DNA of 64,000 nt from Sphingobium sp. EP60837 (GCF_001658005.1 NZ_CP015986.1:1054001-1118000), one strand, 5' to 3'. Counted from the first letter of the stretch, positions 36,402 to 45,740 are shown. Program-made: numbers and translations. Notes: a model not told the origin generated them from the sequence alone.

Positions 36402-37406
36402 ATGCGCGTCCTTTCCGGCATCCAGCCGACCGGCAATCTACACCTGGGCAATTATCTGGGCGCGATCCGCAACTGGGTGCGGATGCAGGATGAGATGGAC
36501 GCGAGCAGCCAGTGCTTCTTCTTCCTGGCGGACATGCATTCGATCACCGCGCATGAAGGGCGCGAGCAGCGCATCCGCAATGTGCGCGACATGGCGGCGG
36601 CTCTGGTCGCGGCCGGGATCGATCCGGATCGGTCGGTGCTGTTCAACCAGGCCCGTGTTCCGGCCCATGCAGAGCTGTGCTGGTTGCTGAACGGCACCGC
36701 GCGGATCGGCTGGCTCAACCGCATGACCCAATTCAAGGACAAGGCGGGCAAGAACCGCGAGGGCGCATCGATCGGACTGTTCGTCTATCCCGTCCTGCAG
36801 GCAGCCGACATCCTCGTCTATAACGCCACCCATGTGCCCGTGGGCGAGGACCAGAAGCAGCATCTGGAACTGGCGCGCGACATCGCCACCAAGTTCAACA
36901 CCGACTTTGGGGTGGAGTTGTTCACCCTGCCCGATCCGATCATCCCCAAGGAGTCGGCGCGCATCATGTCCTTTCGCGATGGCACGGCGAAAATGTCCAA
37001 GTCCGATCCCAGCGACATGAGCCGCATCAACCTGACCGACGATGACGACGCGATCATGCAGAAGGTGAGGAAGGCGAAGACCGATCCCGAACCGCTGCCT
37101 GAGCGCGCAGAGGGCCTTGTGGGGCGGTCGGAGGCGAACAACCTTGTCGGCATCTATGCGACGCTGGCCGGGATGAGCGCCGACGCAGTGTGCGCAGAAT
37201 TTGCTGGCAAGGGCTTTGGCGCGTTCAAGCCTGCGCTGGGCGAGTTGCTGGTGGAGACGCTTCGGCCGATCCGCACCCGCTTCCTGGAACTGCGCACCGA
37301 CGATGCCGCGTTGGATGCGATCCTGAAAAAGGGAGCCGCCAAAGCGTCGGCTGCGGCCGAACCGACGCTGCGCGCCGCCTATGACGCAATGGGCCTGATG
37401 CGCTGA
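36402..37406 (+). CDS. trpS: tryptophanyl-tRNA synthetase
   Basis: A 334-residue class I synthetase that charges tRNA-Trp. The HIGH-type motif is PTGNLHLGNYLGA (about residue 9) and the KMSKS loop is AKMSKSDPSDMSRI (about 197). YPVLQAADILVY and PVGEDQKQHLELARDIA are family-typical. It is 4 bases after murJ and so probably cotranscribed; murJ-trpS pairing is common in alphaproteobacteria. Confidence 0.97.
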   Translation: MRVLSGIQPTGNLHLGNYLGAIRNWVRMQDEMDASSQCFFFLADMHSITAHEGREQRIRNVRDMAAALVAAGIDPDRSVLFNQARVPAHAELCWLLNGTARIGWLNRMTQFKDKAGKNREGASIGLFVYPVLQAADILVYNATHVPVGEDQKQHLELARDIATKFNTDFGVELFTLPDPIIPKESARIMSFRDGTAKMSKSDPSDMSRINLTDDDDAIMQKVRKAKTDPEPLPERAEGLVGRSEANNLVGIYATLAGMSADAVCAEFAGKGFGAFKPALGELLVETLRPIRTRFLELRTDDAALDAILKKGAAKASAAAEPTLRAAYDAMGLMR

Positions 37407-37577
37407 AGCATGACTGCCGGTAGTGACGGGAAGATGATGGCCGCGCCGTCTTGAAGGATGGCCGGACATGATTTGCGCCCGCGCGCCCTGTGCGAGCGTT
37501 CAAATGATGTTCAGTTGCGTTCTGCTACGCCAGAGCGCAAGGTTGTAACAGGCTTACCGCCTACAGGACGCAGAACA

Positions 37578-38225
37578 ATGACTCTTTTCAAGAAGATCGG
37601 ACTGGCTGCGGCGCCCGCTCTGGCGCTGGTGGCCCTGTCTGGCTGCGCGACGTCGTTCAAGGCGGACGTGGCCCGCTTCCAGCAGCTACCCGCCCCCGCC
37701 GGGCAGAGCTTCATCATCGTAGCCGACGATCCGCGCCTGGCAGGCGGTCTTGAATTTTCGCAATATGCGGGCCTCGTCGGCCAACGCTTGTCGCAGACGG
37801 GCTATGTGCCTGCGAGCGATCCGGCGCGAGCCGACCTGATCGTCCGCGTCGCCTATCATGTCGATAATGGACGGGAGAAGGTGCGATCGACCGGCTTCGG
37901 TCCGCCCGATCCATTCTTCTACGGCGGTTGGGGCTGGCGCGGGCGTTGGGGCCGTCCATGGGGGTATGGCTTTTATGATCCCTGGCTGTTCGGCCCAGGA
38001 TATAGCGATGTCAGCAGCTATACCGTCTATACCAGCGATCTTAGCATGAAGATCGACCGGGCGGCGGATAACCGGCGGCTGTTTGAAGGCAAGGCGAGCG
38101 CGCAGTCGCTGTCAAACAGGCTGACTTATCTGGTGCCCAATTTGATCGACGCCATGTTCACGGGCTTTCCGGGGCAGAATGGCGAGAATGTGAAAATCAC
38201 CCTGCCGCCTGAGCGAAAAGGCTGA
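37578..38225 (+). CDS. DUF4136 lipoprotein
   Basis: A 215-residue protein with a lipoprotein signal (ALALVALSGC, lipidated Cys at about residue 23). The DUF4136 domain follows: FKADVARFQQLP, GRADLIV-type segment ARADLIVRVAYHVDNG and a C-terminal LVPNLIDAMFTGFPG. In the middle is an aromatic Gly/Trp/Arg-rich stretch (about 113-140, FFYGGWGWRGRWGRPWGYG) common in this family. The ATG at 37578 starts the signal; the frame extends 40 codons upstream. Role unknown. It ends at a terminator. Confidence 0.87.
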   Translation: MTLFKKIGLAAAPALALVALSGCATSFKADVARFQQLPAPAGQSFIIVADDPRLAGGLEFSQYAGLVGQRLSQTGYVPASDPARADLIVRVAYHVDNGREKVRSTGFGPPDPFFYGGWGWRGRWGRPWGYGFYDPWLFGPGYSDVSSYTVYTSDLSMKIDRAADNRRLFEGKASAQSLSNRLTYLVPNLIDAMFTGFPGQNGENVKITLPPERKG

Positions 38226-38264
38226 ATGGATCGAAACGGGGCGGCTCCCAGCCATGCCCGATTG

Positions 38265-38297
38265 GCCCGGCGGTCTGTGATCGCCGGGCTTTTCTTT
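38265..38297 (+). terminator. intrinsic terminator of the DUF4136 gene
   Basis: Eight-pair stem GCCCGGCG / CGCCGGGC with a nine-base loop followed by TTTTCTTT (38290-38297), 40 bases after the stop. Confidence 0.8.
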
Positions 38298-38304
38298 TGC
38301 GGAG

Positions 38305-38919
38305 TCAGGGAAGCCGGCGAGCAGTCAGTATCGTGACGGGTTGGTCGAGCATCTGGCCCTTCATTACGCCCTCGCCCGCCGTGGCCGATTTGGGCGCGAC
38401 GAGGATCGCGCGGACGGCGTCCATCCCGTCCACCACATGGGCGAAGACGGCAAAGCCCTGATTATCGCCAGCGGCTTCGGGATGGGCGTCCATGCCGGGC
38501 ATCTTGCCCAGCACGATGAAGAAGTCGCCTGTCGCGCTCCCCGGCGCGTAGCGGGCCATGGAGAGTGCGCCGTCATCATGGGTGAGGCCGGTTTGCGTGG
38601 TCGGCTCATGCGCGATGGGCGGCAGGACGCGCGCCGGAGCATTTTGCGTGCCGCCTTGGACGAAACCATAATCGGGCGAGCCGACGCCGCGATAGAAGCT
38701 GGTGCCGTCAAACCTCTTCTGATCGACATAGCGCAGGAAATTGCGTGCGGTGATGGGCGCCTTGTCCGCATGGACCGCGATGACGATGCGCCCCGCGCCG
38801 GTATCGAGCGCGACGCGTACGTCGGCTGGTGGAGGCGCCGGCGCGGGCTGCGCGGCAGCGGGTGAGAGGGACAGGAGAGCGGCGAGCAGCAGGGCGGCGG
38901 AGCGGATCATGGCTCTCAC
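38305..38919 (-). CDS. exported peptidyl-prolyl cis-trans isomerase (cyclophilin type)
   Basis: A 204-residue protein with a signal peptide (about residues 1-23, cleaved after AAA) and a cyclophilin domain (VRVALDTGAGRIVIAVHADKAPITARNFLRYVDQ, DGTSFYRGV, FFIVLGKMPGMD, FAVFAHVVDGMDAV). It should catalyse proline isomerisation in the periplasm. Some active-site residues differ from the E. coli enzyme, so the rate is uncertain. It lies 30 bases after dnaA on the same strand and could be read through from it. Confidence 0.92.
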   Translation of the reverse strand: MRAMIRSAALLLAALLSLSPAAAQPAPAPPPADVRVALDTGAGRIVIAVHADKAPITARNFLRYVDQKRFDGTSFYRGVGSPDYGFVQGGTQNAPARVLPPIAHEPTTQTGLTHDDGALSMARYAPGSATGDFFIVLGKMPGMDAHPEAAGDNQGFAVFAHVVDGMDAVRAILVAPKSATAGEGVMKGQMLDQPVTILTARRLP

Positions 38920-38949
38920 CCTAACCCCGTCGCCACCCTCTTGTCAGCG

Positions 38950-40365
38950 TCAGTTTTCCAACTGACGCAGCAGCGCGCGAATGTCCGCGTCGATATCCGC
39001 GTTGGTCTGGCGCAATTCCTCTATCGTGCGAACGGCGTGAATGACCGTGCTGTGATCACGGCCGCCGAAGATGCGGCCGATTTCGGGAAGCGAACGCGGC
39101 GTCATCTTCTTGGCGAGATACATGGCGACCTGACGCGGACGAGCGACGGCGCGGGCGCGGCGCTTCGAGCGCATCTCGGACGCGTCGATCTTATAATGTG
39201 CGGCGCAGACCTTCTGAATTTCGTCCACGGTGATGCGGCGGGCGTTGGCGCGGACGGCGTCGGCCAGCATGCTCTGTGCAAATTCGAGATCGACCGAGCG
39301 GCCGGTCAATTGGCCATAGGCGATCAGCTTGTTGAATGCGCCCTCCAACTCGCGGATGTTCGAGCGGATCGAACGGGCGAGGAAATCCACAACCGCGTCA
39401 GGCACGGGCGGATCGCCCGCGATGGCCCGCTTGGCCTCCAGGATGGCGAGGCGTAGGTCGAGGTCGGCCGGGCGAATGTCCGCCACCAGCCCCCCCGCAA
39501 GGCGCGAGAGGATGCGGGCGTCGATCGAATCAAGCATCTGCGGCGCACGGTCGGCCGTGACGACGATGCGAGCGCCCGAATCGATGAGGTCGTTGATCGT
39601 GTGGAGAAATTCTTCCTGCGTCGATCCCTTGCCAGCGATGAACTGGATATCATCGATCAGCAGCAGCCGCGCAGCACGCAGGCGCGCCTTGAACAGCATG
39701 GTTTCATTCGCGCGCATGGCGTTCACAAATTCCATCATGAACCGCTCGGCCGACATGTAGAGTACCGGCGCGCTCGGCGAATGGATGGAGAAATGCTGGG
39801 CGATGGCGTGCAGCAGGTGCGTCTTGCCCTGCCCGGTGCTGCCATGGATGAAGAGCGGGCTGAAACGCGGCTGAGCTTCGCCAGCGACGGCCTGCGCCGC
39901 CGAAAAGGCGAGATGGTTGGAATCGCCCGTAACGAAATCGGCGAAGCTGTGGCGCGGCTGGAAATTGCAGGCGGCGACGGCTTCGGCCGGGACGGAGCCG
40001 AGCGCCGGGGTAGCGTCCTGCGCCGGAGCGGCTTCGAGCAGGCGCGGACCGACTGCATTGGGCGCACGGCGCAGCCGCACCTCCCGCACGCCGACACCTG
40101 CACAACGCCAAGCCATGCGCAGCCGGTCGCCGAAATGGCCGGACACGAAATTGGCGGTGAAGTCGGACGCGAACAGCAGATCCAGCGTCTGGGATTCCGG
40201 GCAATAGTCGCCCAGTTGGCCAGCCTTTAGCCACTGGTCGAACATGCGCGGACCGATATCCCGGCGGAGCCCCGTACGGATGGCGTCCCAGGCGGATTCG
40301 AGGCGCGCATGATCATGCGAAGCCTGAGCGCTCGAATTTCCTGACACTGCCGCTAAACCCTTCAT
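38950..40365 (-). CDS. dnaA: chromosomal replication initiator DnaA
   Basis: A 471-residue initiator. Domain I (about 20-95) has AWDAIRTGLRRDIGPRMFDQWLK; domain II is short; domain III is the AAA+ ATPase with Walker A GSTGQGKTHLL, Walker B LLLIDDIQF and an Arg-finger region; domain IV has the DNA-binding signature GGRDHSTVIHAV. It melts oriC in its ATP form. The upstream region holds a cluster of seven GANTC sites and an A+T-rich dyad, so control by CcrM methylation is likely. rpsT lies upstream in the same direction. Confidence 0.98.
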   Translation of the reverse strand: MKGLAAVSGNSSAQASHDHARLESAWDAIRTGLRRDIGPRMFDQWLKAGQLGDYCPESQTLDLLFASDFTANFVSGHFGDRLRMAWRCAGVGVREVRLRRAPNAVGPRLLEAAPAQDATPALGSVPAEAVAACNFQPRHSFADFVTGDSNHLAFSAAQAVAGEAQPRFSPLFIHGSTGQGKTHLLHAIAQHFSIHSPSAPVLYMSAERFMMEFVNAMRANETMLFKARLRAARLLLIDDIQFIAGKGSTQEEFLHTINDLIDSGARIVVTADRAPQMLDSIDARILSRLAGGLVADIRPADLDLRLAILEAKRAIAGDPPVPDAVVDFLARSIRSNIRELEGAFNKLIAYGQLTGRSVDLEFAQSMLADAVRANARRITVDEIQKVCAAHYKIDASEMRSKRRARAVARPRQVAMYLAKKMTPRSLPEIGRIFGGRDHSTVIHAVRTIEELRQTNADIDADIRALLRQLEN

Positions 40366-40487
40366 AAACAGTCGACCCCCATCAACTGTGCCCCTGACGG
40401 ACAGGAGCTATCAGACACATGAAACCGTTTTGAAAAGCGTGTGCTTTCCAACGCAACTGTGCCGAACAACCCAATGACGATCGCCGA

Positions 40488-40732
40488 GATTCGATTCGAG
40501 TGGCGATCAGAGAGTTGAAAATAGACAGGCAATCTCCGCCGGATCAAGGGCGGGCCGGGTCAAAAATGTGAAATAAAGGCGTTGACTCGGAAAACCGGGA
40601 AAAACGGATGGATTGGTATTTTTATCAATAATTTCAATTATTTAGCAAATATACGGTCCCGACGGCTTTTCCCCGAATCATGAGAGAATCGCGGAAATCC
40701 GCGAGTCTCCGTTACGGCCGCGTGACGGAATC
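40488..40732. promoter_or_regulatory. dnaA upstream region with seven GANTC (CcrM) sites
   Basis: GANTC occurs at 40488, 40493, 40584, 40675, 40686, 40703 and 40728: seven copies in 245 bases, when base composition predicts about one. The cell-cycle methylase CcrM of alphaproteobacteria methylates GANTC, and in Caulobacter dnaA transcription depends on such methylation. The 432-base gap 40366-40797 holds no gene; besides these sites it has an A+T-rich dyad and the rpsT terminator. A possible leftward promoter is TTGCTA-17-ATAAAA across the A+T-rich stretch. Confidence 0.65.
40627..40642. promoter_or_regulatory. A+T-rich dyad in the dnaA promoter region
   Basis: aataatt-tc-aattatt: perfect seven-base arms with a two-base spacer, made only of A and T apart from one C, inside the single A+T-rich stretch (about 40614-40655) of an otherwise G+C-rich region. 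It overlaps the spacer of the candidate dnaA promoter, so it may be an operator or melting site. Confidence 0.5.
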
Positions 40733-40735
40733 ATG

Positions 40736-40764
40736 AAAAAACCCGCCCCGCAGTGCGGGACGGG
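40736..40764 (-). terminator. intrinsic terminator of rpsT
   Basis: Read leftward: CCCGTCCCGC-ACT-GCGGGGCGGG followed by six T residues (complement of 40736-40741). Ten pairs with one G-U. It lies 34 bases after the rpsT stop and separates rpsT from dnaA. Confidence 0.9.
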
Positions 40765-40797
40765 CTTTCAACCTGTTCGACGATCGAGTGGTGCGGC

Positions 40798-41061
40798 TCA
40801 GGCGAGCGCGCTGACGCGCTTCGTCAGGCGGCCGAACTTGCGGGCCGCAGTATTCTTGTGCACGACGCCGCGGGCCACGCCGCGCGCCAGTTCCGGCTGG
40901 ACCGTCTGCAGCGCCGCAGCCGCAGCCGCCTTGTCGCCAGCGGCGAGAGCAGCTTCGACCTTCTTCACCAGGGTGCGGATCCGGCTGATGCGGGCGCCGT
41001 TGATTTCGGCACGGCGTTCGTTGCGGCGGATGCGCTTCTTGGCTTGCGGCGTATTGGCCAT
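40798..41061 (-). CDS. rpsT: 30S ribosomal protein S20
   Basis: An 87-residue, strongly basic helical protein that binds 16S r[33 protein letters not shown], then an Ala-rich middle and [18 protein letters not shown] at the end. Length and sequence are standard. It lies between mutM and dnaA in the usual alphaproteobacterial order and has its own terminator. Confidence 0.98.
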   Translation of the reverse strand: MANTPQAKKRIRRNERRAEINGARISRIRTLVKKVEAALAAGDKAAAAAALQTVQPELARGVARGVVHKNTAARKFGRLTKRVSALA

Positions 41062-41179
41062 TTAAAGTCCTCGGTCTCGTCAAATCTCGTGAAAAGAGCC
41101 GGTAGGAATCGCCCACCAGCCCCTGTGAAGGTGCGCCCCTTACAGGGGATAAGCCGCATCGTCAACGGTTGGGGACGCG

Positions 41180-41992
41180 CTATTTCTGGCATTTTGGGCA
41201 GTAAAAGGTGGACCGCCCCCCATCCACGCGACGCCGGATCAGCCCGCCACAGGTGCAGCTTTCACCCTCCCGGCCATAGACGCGCCACTGTTTGGAGAAA
41301 TAACCTAGCTCCCCGTCCGGCCGGGCATAATCACGCAGAGTTGAGCCCCCCGCAGCAATGGCGGCCGTTAACACGTCGCGAATCGCATCGGCCAGCAGTG
41401 CGAGGCGGGCGCGGCTGATCCGCCCTGCTTCGCGCATCGGGGAAATCCCGGCCATGTTGAGCGCCTCGCAGACGTAGATATTGCCCAACCCCGCGACTAT
41501 GCGCTGGTCGAGCAGCGCGGCCTTGATGGACGTCGCCTTCCCCTTCAGCGCTTGCGCGAGATAGGCGGCGGAGAAACCGGGTCCCAAAGGTTCCGGCCCC
41601 ATGCGCGTGAACGGTGCATAGGTTTGCCAGGCATCGCTGCGCACCAGATCAAGCGAACCGAAGCGCCGGGGATCATTCAAGGAGAGCAGCCGACCCGCCC
41701 CTGTCTCCAGCAGCAGATGGTCATGCGCGCCGATCTCCGCCGGATCGATCCGCCAGCGCCCCGACATGCCCAGGTGAAAGATGAGCGTATCGCCGCGATC
41801 CGTTTCGATAAGTCCATATTTGGCACGGCGGGAGAGCGAGGTGACGGTCGCGCCGGTCAACCGCTGCCGCAGGTCCACCGGGATCGGGAAACGCAGGTCG
41901 GAGCGGCGCGGCTCGACGCGGGTAAGGACGGCGCCCTCCAAAACCGAGCGCAGGCCTGCGACGGTGGTTTCGACTTCCGGCAGTTCGGGCAT
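41180..41992 (-). CDS. mutM: formamidopyrimidine-DNA glycosylase
   Basis: A 270-residue bifunctional glycosylase/AP lyase that removes 8-oxoguanine. The N-terminal catalytic Pro and Glu are in MPELPEVETTVAGL; the lesion-recognition and helix-two-turn-helix region includes VAGLGNIYVCEALNMAGISP; the zinc finger is CTCGG with CPKCQK at the C-terminus (residues 246-270). It diverges from ubiE. rpsT follows after 118 bases. Confidence 0.97.
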   Translation of the reverse strand: MPELPEVETTVAGLRSVLEGAVLTRVEPRRSDLRFPIPVDLRQRLTGATVTSLSRRAKYGLIETDRGDTLIFHLGMSGRWRIDPAEIGAHDHLLLETGAGRLLSLNDPRRFGSLDLVRSDAWQTYAPFTRMGPEPLGPGFSAAYLAQALKGKATSIKAALLDQRIVAGLGNIYVCEALNMAGISPMREAGRISRARLALLADAIRDVLTAAIAAGGSTLRDYARPDGELGYFSKQWRVYGREGESCTCGGLIRRRVDGGRSTFYCPKCQK

Positions 41993-42025
41993 TCAGATCA
42001 TCCTTGGAGAAATACATATGATCGG

Positions 42026-42055
42026 CCGTTTCTCGACTGCGCTCAAAATGAGCGG
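42026..42055. repeat. diverged copy of the TTCTCGACTTCGCTC repeat
   Basis: ccgtttctcgactgcgctca followed by aaatgagcgg, aligning base for base with 59471-59500 except for a few changes. Located between mutM and ubiE. Confidence 0.5.
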
Positions 42056-42132
42056 CTGGGAGAAGTGCCTGAACATTTTCGCTGATCTGGGGTGTTTCCT
42101 CGGGACATGCAAATGCTCTAGGAGGCTCGGCC

Positions 42133-42864
42133 ATGAACGACACTGCTTCTTTCGGCTATCGCGATGTGGATGCTTCTGAAAAGCAGGGGATGGTGCGGGC
42201 CGTCTTTTCCAATGTCGCGTCCAAATATGACCTGATGAACGACGCCATGTCCGTGGGCGCACACCGGCTTTGGAAGGACCAGTTCATCGGGCGTGTGAAG
42301 CCGCGCAAGGATGAAGCGATCCTGGACATGGCGGGCGGCACGGGCGATATCGCCTTCCGCTTGGCTAAGCATGGTGCGCGGGTCACGGTGTCGGACATCA
42401 ACCCGGAAATGCTGGCCGTCGGTGTCGAGCGGGCCAAGAAGAAGGGGCTCGAAGGGCTGATCTGGTCGGAACAGAATGCGGAAGAGCTGACGTTCAAAGA
42501 CCGCAGCTTCGATGCCTATACGATCGCCTTCGGCATCCGCAATGTGACGCATATCGACAAGGCGCTGCGTGAGGCCCACCGGGTGCTGAAGTTCGGCGGG
42601 CGCTTTTTCTGCCTGGAATTTTCGACCACCACCTGGCCGGGCTTTTCCGATGTATATGATGTCTATTCGCATCGGCTGGTGCCCAAGCTCGGCAAGCTGT
42701 TGGCGGATGACGAGGACAGCTATCGTTACCTCATCGAATCGATCCGCCGCTTTCCGCCGATGCCCGAGTTTGAGCGGATGATCCGGGAGGCCGGGTTCGT
42801 CCACACGAAGATCGAGCCGATCCTGGGCGGATTGGTGGCGATCCATTCGGGGTGGAAGATTTGA
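42133..42864 (+). CDS. ubiE: demethylmenaquinone/2-methoxy-6-polyprenyl-1,4-benzoquinol methylase
   Basis: A 243-residue SAM-dependent C-methyltransferase of ubiquinone synthesis. SAM motif ILDMAGGTGDIAFRLA (about 53-68), the UbiE signature YDLMNDAMSVGAHRLWK near residue 35, and SIRRFPPMPEFERMIREAGF near the end are all present. The gene starts the rightward ubiE-ubiB-coaBC-dut series. Upstream ATG options are absent; AGGAGGC precedes the start. Confidence 0.97.
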   Translation: MNDTASFGYRDVDASEKQGMVRAVFSNVASKYDLMNDAMSVGAHRLWKDQFIGRVKPRKDEAILDMAGGTGDIAFRLAKHGARVTVSDINPEMLAVGVERAKKKGLEGLIWSEQNAEELTFKDRSFDAYTIAFGIRNVTHIDKALREAHRVLKFGGRFFCLEFSTTTWPGFSDVYDVYSHRLVPKLGKLLADDEDSYRYLIESIRRFPPMPEFERMIREAGFVHTKIEPILGGLVAIHSGWKI

Positions 42865-42910
42865 TGGCGGCGCAGGCCAGTACGAAGCCCAGTCCTTTCA
42901 AGGCAACGGG

Positions 42911-42948
42911 TCACCTCCCCAATCCCTCCCTTGAAGGGGAGGGGCTAA
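42911..42948. repeat. short G+C-rich inverted repeat between ubiE and ubiB
   Basis: cacctccccaatccctcccttgaaggggagggg-type sequence; CCCCTCCC-like arms face each other around TTGA. Such CTCCCC / GGGGAG dyads recur in many alphaproteobacterial intergenic regions. It may act as an mRNA hairpin just before ubiB. Confidence 0.4.
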
Positions 42949-42954
42949 ACTAGG

Positions 42955-44496
42955 ATGCCTTCTCATCTGACGCATATCTGGCGGCTACTGAAATGGGGCC
43001 GGACCTTGGCGCGGCATGGGGCGTTGCGGGGGATAGAGCGCGATCCGCTGACGCCGACGCCGGTGCGGCGGCTGGTGCGGCTGGCGCGGGTGGGCGCGCG
43101 GGTGCCCAAGCAGCCGCGCTATGCCGATGCGTTTCAGGCGATCGGCCCGGCGGCGATAAAGCTGGGGCAGACGCTGGCCACCCGGCCCGATCTGGTTGGC
43201 GAGCAGGCGGCGGACGACCTGCTGCGTCTGCAGGATGCGCTGCCGCCAGTGCCGTTCGCCACAGTGCGAGCACAGATCGAGCAGAGTTTCGGGCGGCCGT
43301 TGGAAAGCATGTACCGCGATTTCGATGAAGTGCCGGTCGGCGCGGCTTCGATCGCGCAGGTGCATCGCGCCATCACCCAGGACGGCCGCGACGTGGCGGT
43401 GAAGGTGATCCGGCCGGGCGTTACCGATCAGTTTAATCGCGATATCCAGACCTATGAGTGGGCGGCAGCCCATATGGAGATGCTGGGCGGCGAGGCGTCG
43501 CGGCTGCGGCCCCGGCTGGTTATCGCCAACATGAAGCGCTGGACCGCTCGCGAGCTGGACTTGCGGCGTGAAGCCGCCTCCGCATCGGAACTGAGCGAAG
43601 CGATGGAGGCGATGCCGGGTTATCGCGTCCCCGCCATCGATTGGGATCGCACGACCGGCAAGGTCATGACGATGGAATGGATCGACGGGATCAAGATCTC
43701 CGACCGGGAGGCGCTGATCGCGGCGGGCCACGACGTCAAGGACCTGGCCGCCCGGCTGGTCAACGCCTTCCTGCGGCAGGCGATTGCCGAGGGCTTCTTC
43801 CATGCCGACATGCATCAGGGCAATCTGTTCGTCACCGCCAATGGCGACATCGTCGCAATCGATTTCGGCATCATGGGCCGGATCGACCGGCGCGCGCGGA
43901 TGTGGCTGGCGGAGATTCTCTACGGTCTGATCACCGGCAATTACAAGCGCGTGGCCGAGATCCATTTCGAGGCGCAATATGTGCCGGGCCATCATAATGT
44001 CGAGGAGTTCGCGACGGCGCTGCGCGCGGTTGGCGAGCCGATGCGCGGAAAGCCGGTACGCGAACTGTCGGTGGGCGGGATGCTGGACGGGCTATTCGCC
44101 ATCACGCGCGACTTCGACATGCAGACCCAGCCGCACCTGTTGCTGCTGCAGAAGACGATGGTGATGGTGGAGGGCGTCGCGACGGCGCTCGACCCCGACA
44201 TCAACCTGTGGGAGACAAGCGGCCCCTATGTGCGGGAATGGCTGCGCGCGGAACTGGGCCCGGAGGCCAAGGCGGCCGATGCGTTGATCGAGAATTGGCG
44301 GACGCTGCAAAGGCTCCCGGGTCTGGTGCGCCGGATGGAGGAAGCCTTCCCCGAGAAGGGTGGCGCGCCGCCGCCGCCGCCGCTGAGCGAAGTCAGGCTG
44401 ATCCGCATCGGCGGCGGGTGGCGCTATGCCGCTGTCGCGGGTGTTGCTGCGGTGGCTGGAGCGGTCGTTACGGCGCTGCTACATCTGCAGCTATGA
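42955..44496 (+). CDS. ubiB: ubiquinone biosynthesis regulatory kinase-like protein UbiB
   Basis: A 513-residue atypical ABC1/ADCK kinase-fold protein needed for ubiquinone synthesis. The family KxGQ motif is in IKLGQTLATRPDLVGEQ; the Ala-rich loop is VPVGAASIAQVH; the catalytic region is FFHADMHQGNLFV and the metal-binding AIDFGIMGR. One or two hydrophobic segments at the C-terminus (about 487-510) anchor it to the membrane. It overlaps coaBC by 4 bases. Confidence 0.95.
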   Translation: MPSHLTHIWRLLKWGRTLARHGALRGIERDPLTPTPVRRLVRLARVGARVPKQPRYADAFQAIGPAAIKLGQTLATRPDLVGEQAADDLLRLQDALPPVPFATVRAQIEQSFGRPLESMYRDFDEVPVGAASIAQVHRAITQDGRDVAVKVIRPGVTDQFNRDIQTYEWAAAHMEMLGGEASRLRPRLVIANMKRWTARELDLRREAASASELSEAMEAMPGYRVPAIDWDRTTGKVMTMEWIDGIKISDREALIAAGHDVKDLAARLVNAFLRQAIAEGFFHADMHQGNLFVTANGDIVAIDFGIMGRIDRRARMWLAEILYGLITGNYKRVAEIHFEAQYVPGHHNVEEFATALRAVGEPMRGKPVRELSVGGMLDGLFAITRDFDMQTQPHLLLLQKTMVMVEGVATALDPDINLWETSGPYVREWLRAELGPEAKAADALIENWRTLQRLPGLVRRMEEAFPEKGGAPPPPPLSEVRLIRIGGGWRYAAVAGVAAVAGAVVTALLHLQL

Positions 44497-45740
44497 CTCA
44501 GTCTCGCATCCTCCTCATCGTCTCCGGCGGCATCGCGGCCTATAAGTCGCTGGAACTAGTGCGACTGCTGAAAAAGCGCGGCATCGCGGTGCGCGCGGTG
44601 CTGACCGAGAGTGCGGGCAAGTTCGTGACGCCGCTCGCTTTTGGCGTGCTGACCGAAGACCATGTCTATGGCGACATGTTCGACCTTAAGGAAGAGCGCG
44701 AGATCGGGCATATCCAGCTGAGCCGCCAGGCGGACTTGGTGGTAGTAGCGCCCGCGACGGCGAACATCCTGGCGAAGATGGCGAACGGCATTGCCGATGA
44801 TCTGGCGACCACGCTGCTGCTGGCGACCGACAAGCCGGTGCTGGCGGTGCCCGCGATGAATGTGCGCATGTGGCATCATCCGGCGACACAGCGGAACCTG
44901 AAGCAGCTGCGGGCCGATGGGGTGCAGGTGATGGAGCCGGACGACGGCGAGATGGCTTGCGGCGAATATGGCAAAGGCCGACTGCCTGAGCCGGAAGCGA
45001 TTGCGGCCGAGGTAGAGCGGCTGCTTGCACGGCCGGGCTCGAACGATCCCCTGGCGGGGCAGCCTGATTTCGAGACAGTGGAACGGCCCCTGAAAGGACG
45101 TCACATCCTCGTGACCGCTGGGCCGACGCATGAGCCGATTGATCCGGTGCGCTATATCGCCAACCGATCGTCGGGGAAGCAGGGCTTCGCCATCGCAGCT
45201 GCCGCTGTAAAGGCAGGGGCGCGTGTTACGCTGGTGGCGGGGCCGGTGCATTTGCCGACACCTGCCGGGGCGGACCGGATCGATGTGGAAAGCGCGCGGG
45301 AGATGCTGACCGCCGTTGAAAAGGCGCTGCCCGCCGATGCGGCGATCATGGTCGCGGCGGTTGCCGACTGGCGCACAGCGGACGCGTCGGGCCAGAAGCT
45401 CAAGAAGGATGGCTCTGGCAAGCCTGCGCCGCTGACACTAATCGAAAATCCAGACATTCTCGCTACGCTGGGCAAGCATGGACAGCGCCCTTCCCTGCTG
45501 ATCGGTTTCGCTGCCGAGACGGAGAAGGTCGCCGAACATGCGCAGGCGAAGCTGGCGCGCAAGGGGGCCGACTGGATCGTCGCCAATGACGTTTCGGGAG
45601 ACGTGATGGGCGGCGACAGCAACAGCGTGCATATCGTCACCGCGCAGGGCGTCGAAAGCTGGGAGCATCTGCCCAAGGACGACGTCGCCACCCGTATCAT
45701 CGAAAAGGTCGCCAATGCCCTTCCACCTCTCACCCATTGA
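44493..45740 (+). CDS. coaBC: bifunctional phosphopantothenoylcysteine decarboxylase / phosphopantothenate-cysteine ligase
   Basis: A 415-residue coenzyme A biosynthesis enzyme. The N-terminal CoaC flavoprotein (1-180) has [41 protein letters not shown] (substrate clamp) and [12 protein letters not shown] with the active Cys. The C-terminal CoaB half (about 190-415) has [24 protein letters not shown] and [22 protein letters not shown]. The ATG at 44493 overlaps the ubiB stop as ATGA; the frame is open much further upstream inside ubiB. It overlaps dut by 26 bases. Confidence 0.97.
   Translation: MTQSRILLIVSGGIAAYKSLELVRLLKKRGIAVRAVLTESAGKFVTPLAFGVLTEDHVYGDMFDLKEEREIGHIQLSRQADLVVVAPATANILAKMANGIADDLATTLLLATDKPVLAVPAMNVRMWHHPATQRNLKQLRADGVQVMEPDDGEMACGEYGKGRLPEPEAIAAEVERLLARPGSNDPLAGQPDFETVERPLKGRHILVTAGPTHEPIDPVRYIANRSSGKQGFAIAAAAVKAGARVTLVAGPVHLPTPAGADRIDVESAREMLTAVEKALPADAAIMVAAVADWRTADASGQKLKKDGSGKPAPLTLIENPDILATLGKHGQRPSLLIGFAAETEKVAEHAQAKLARKGADWIVANDVSGDVMGGDSNSVHIVTAQGVESWEHLPKDDVATRIIEKVANALPPLTH

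Noticed and set aside
40366..40797. Replication origin between dnaA and rpsT
   Set aside because: It has an A+T-rich stretch and GANTC sites, but no exact TTATCCACA-type DnaA boxes; only one two-mismatch copy was found. Kept as a regulatory region, not called oriC.
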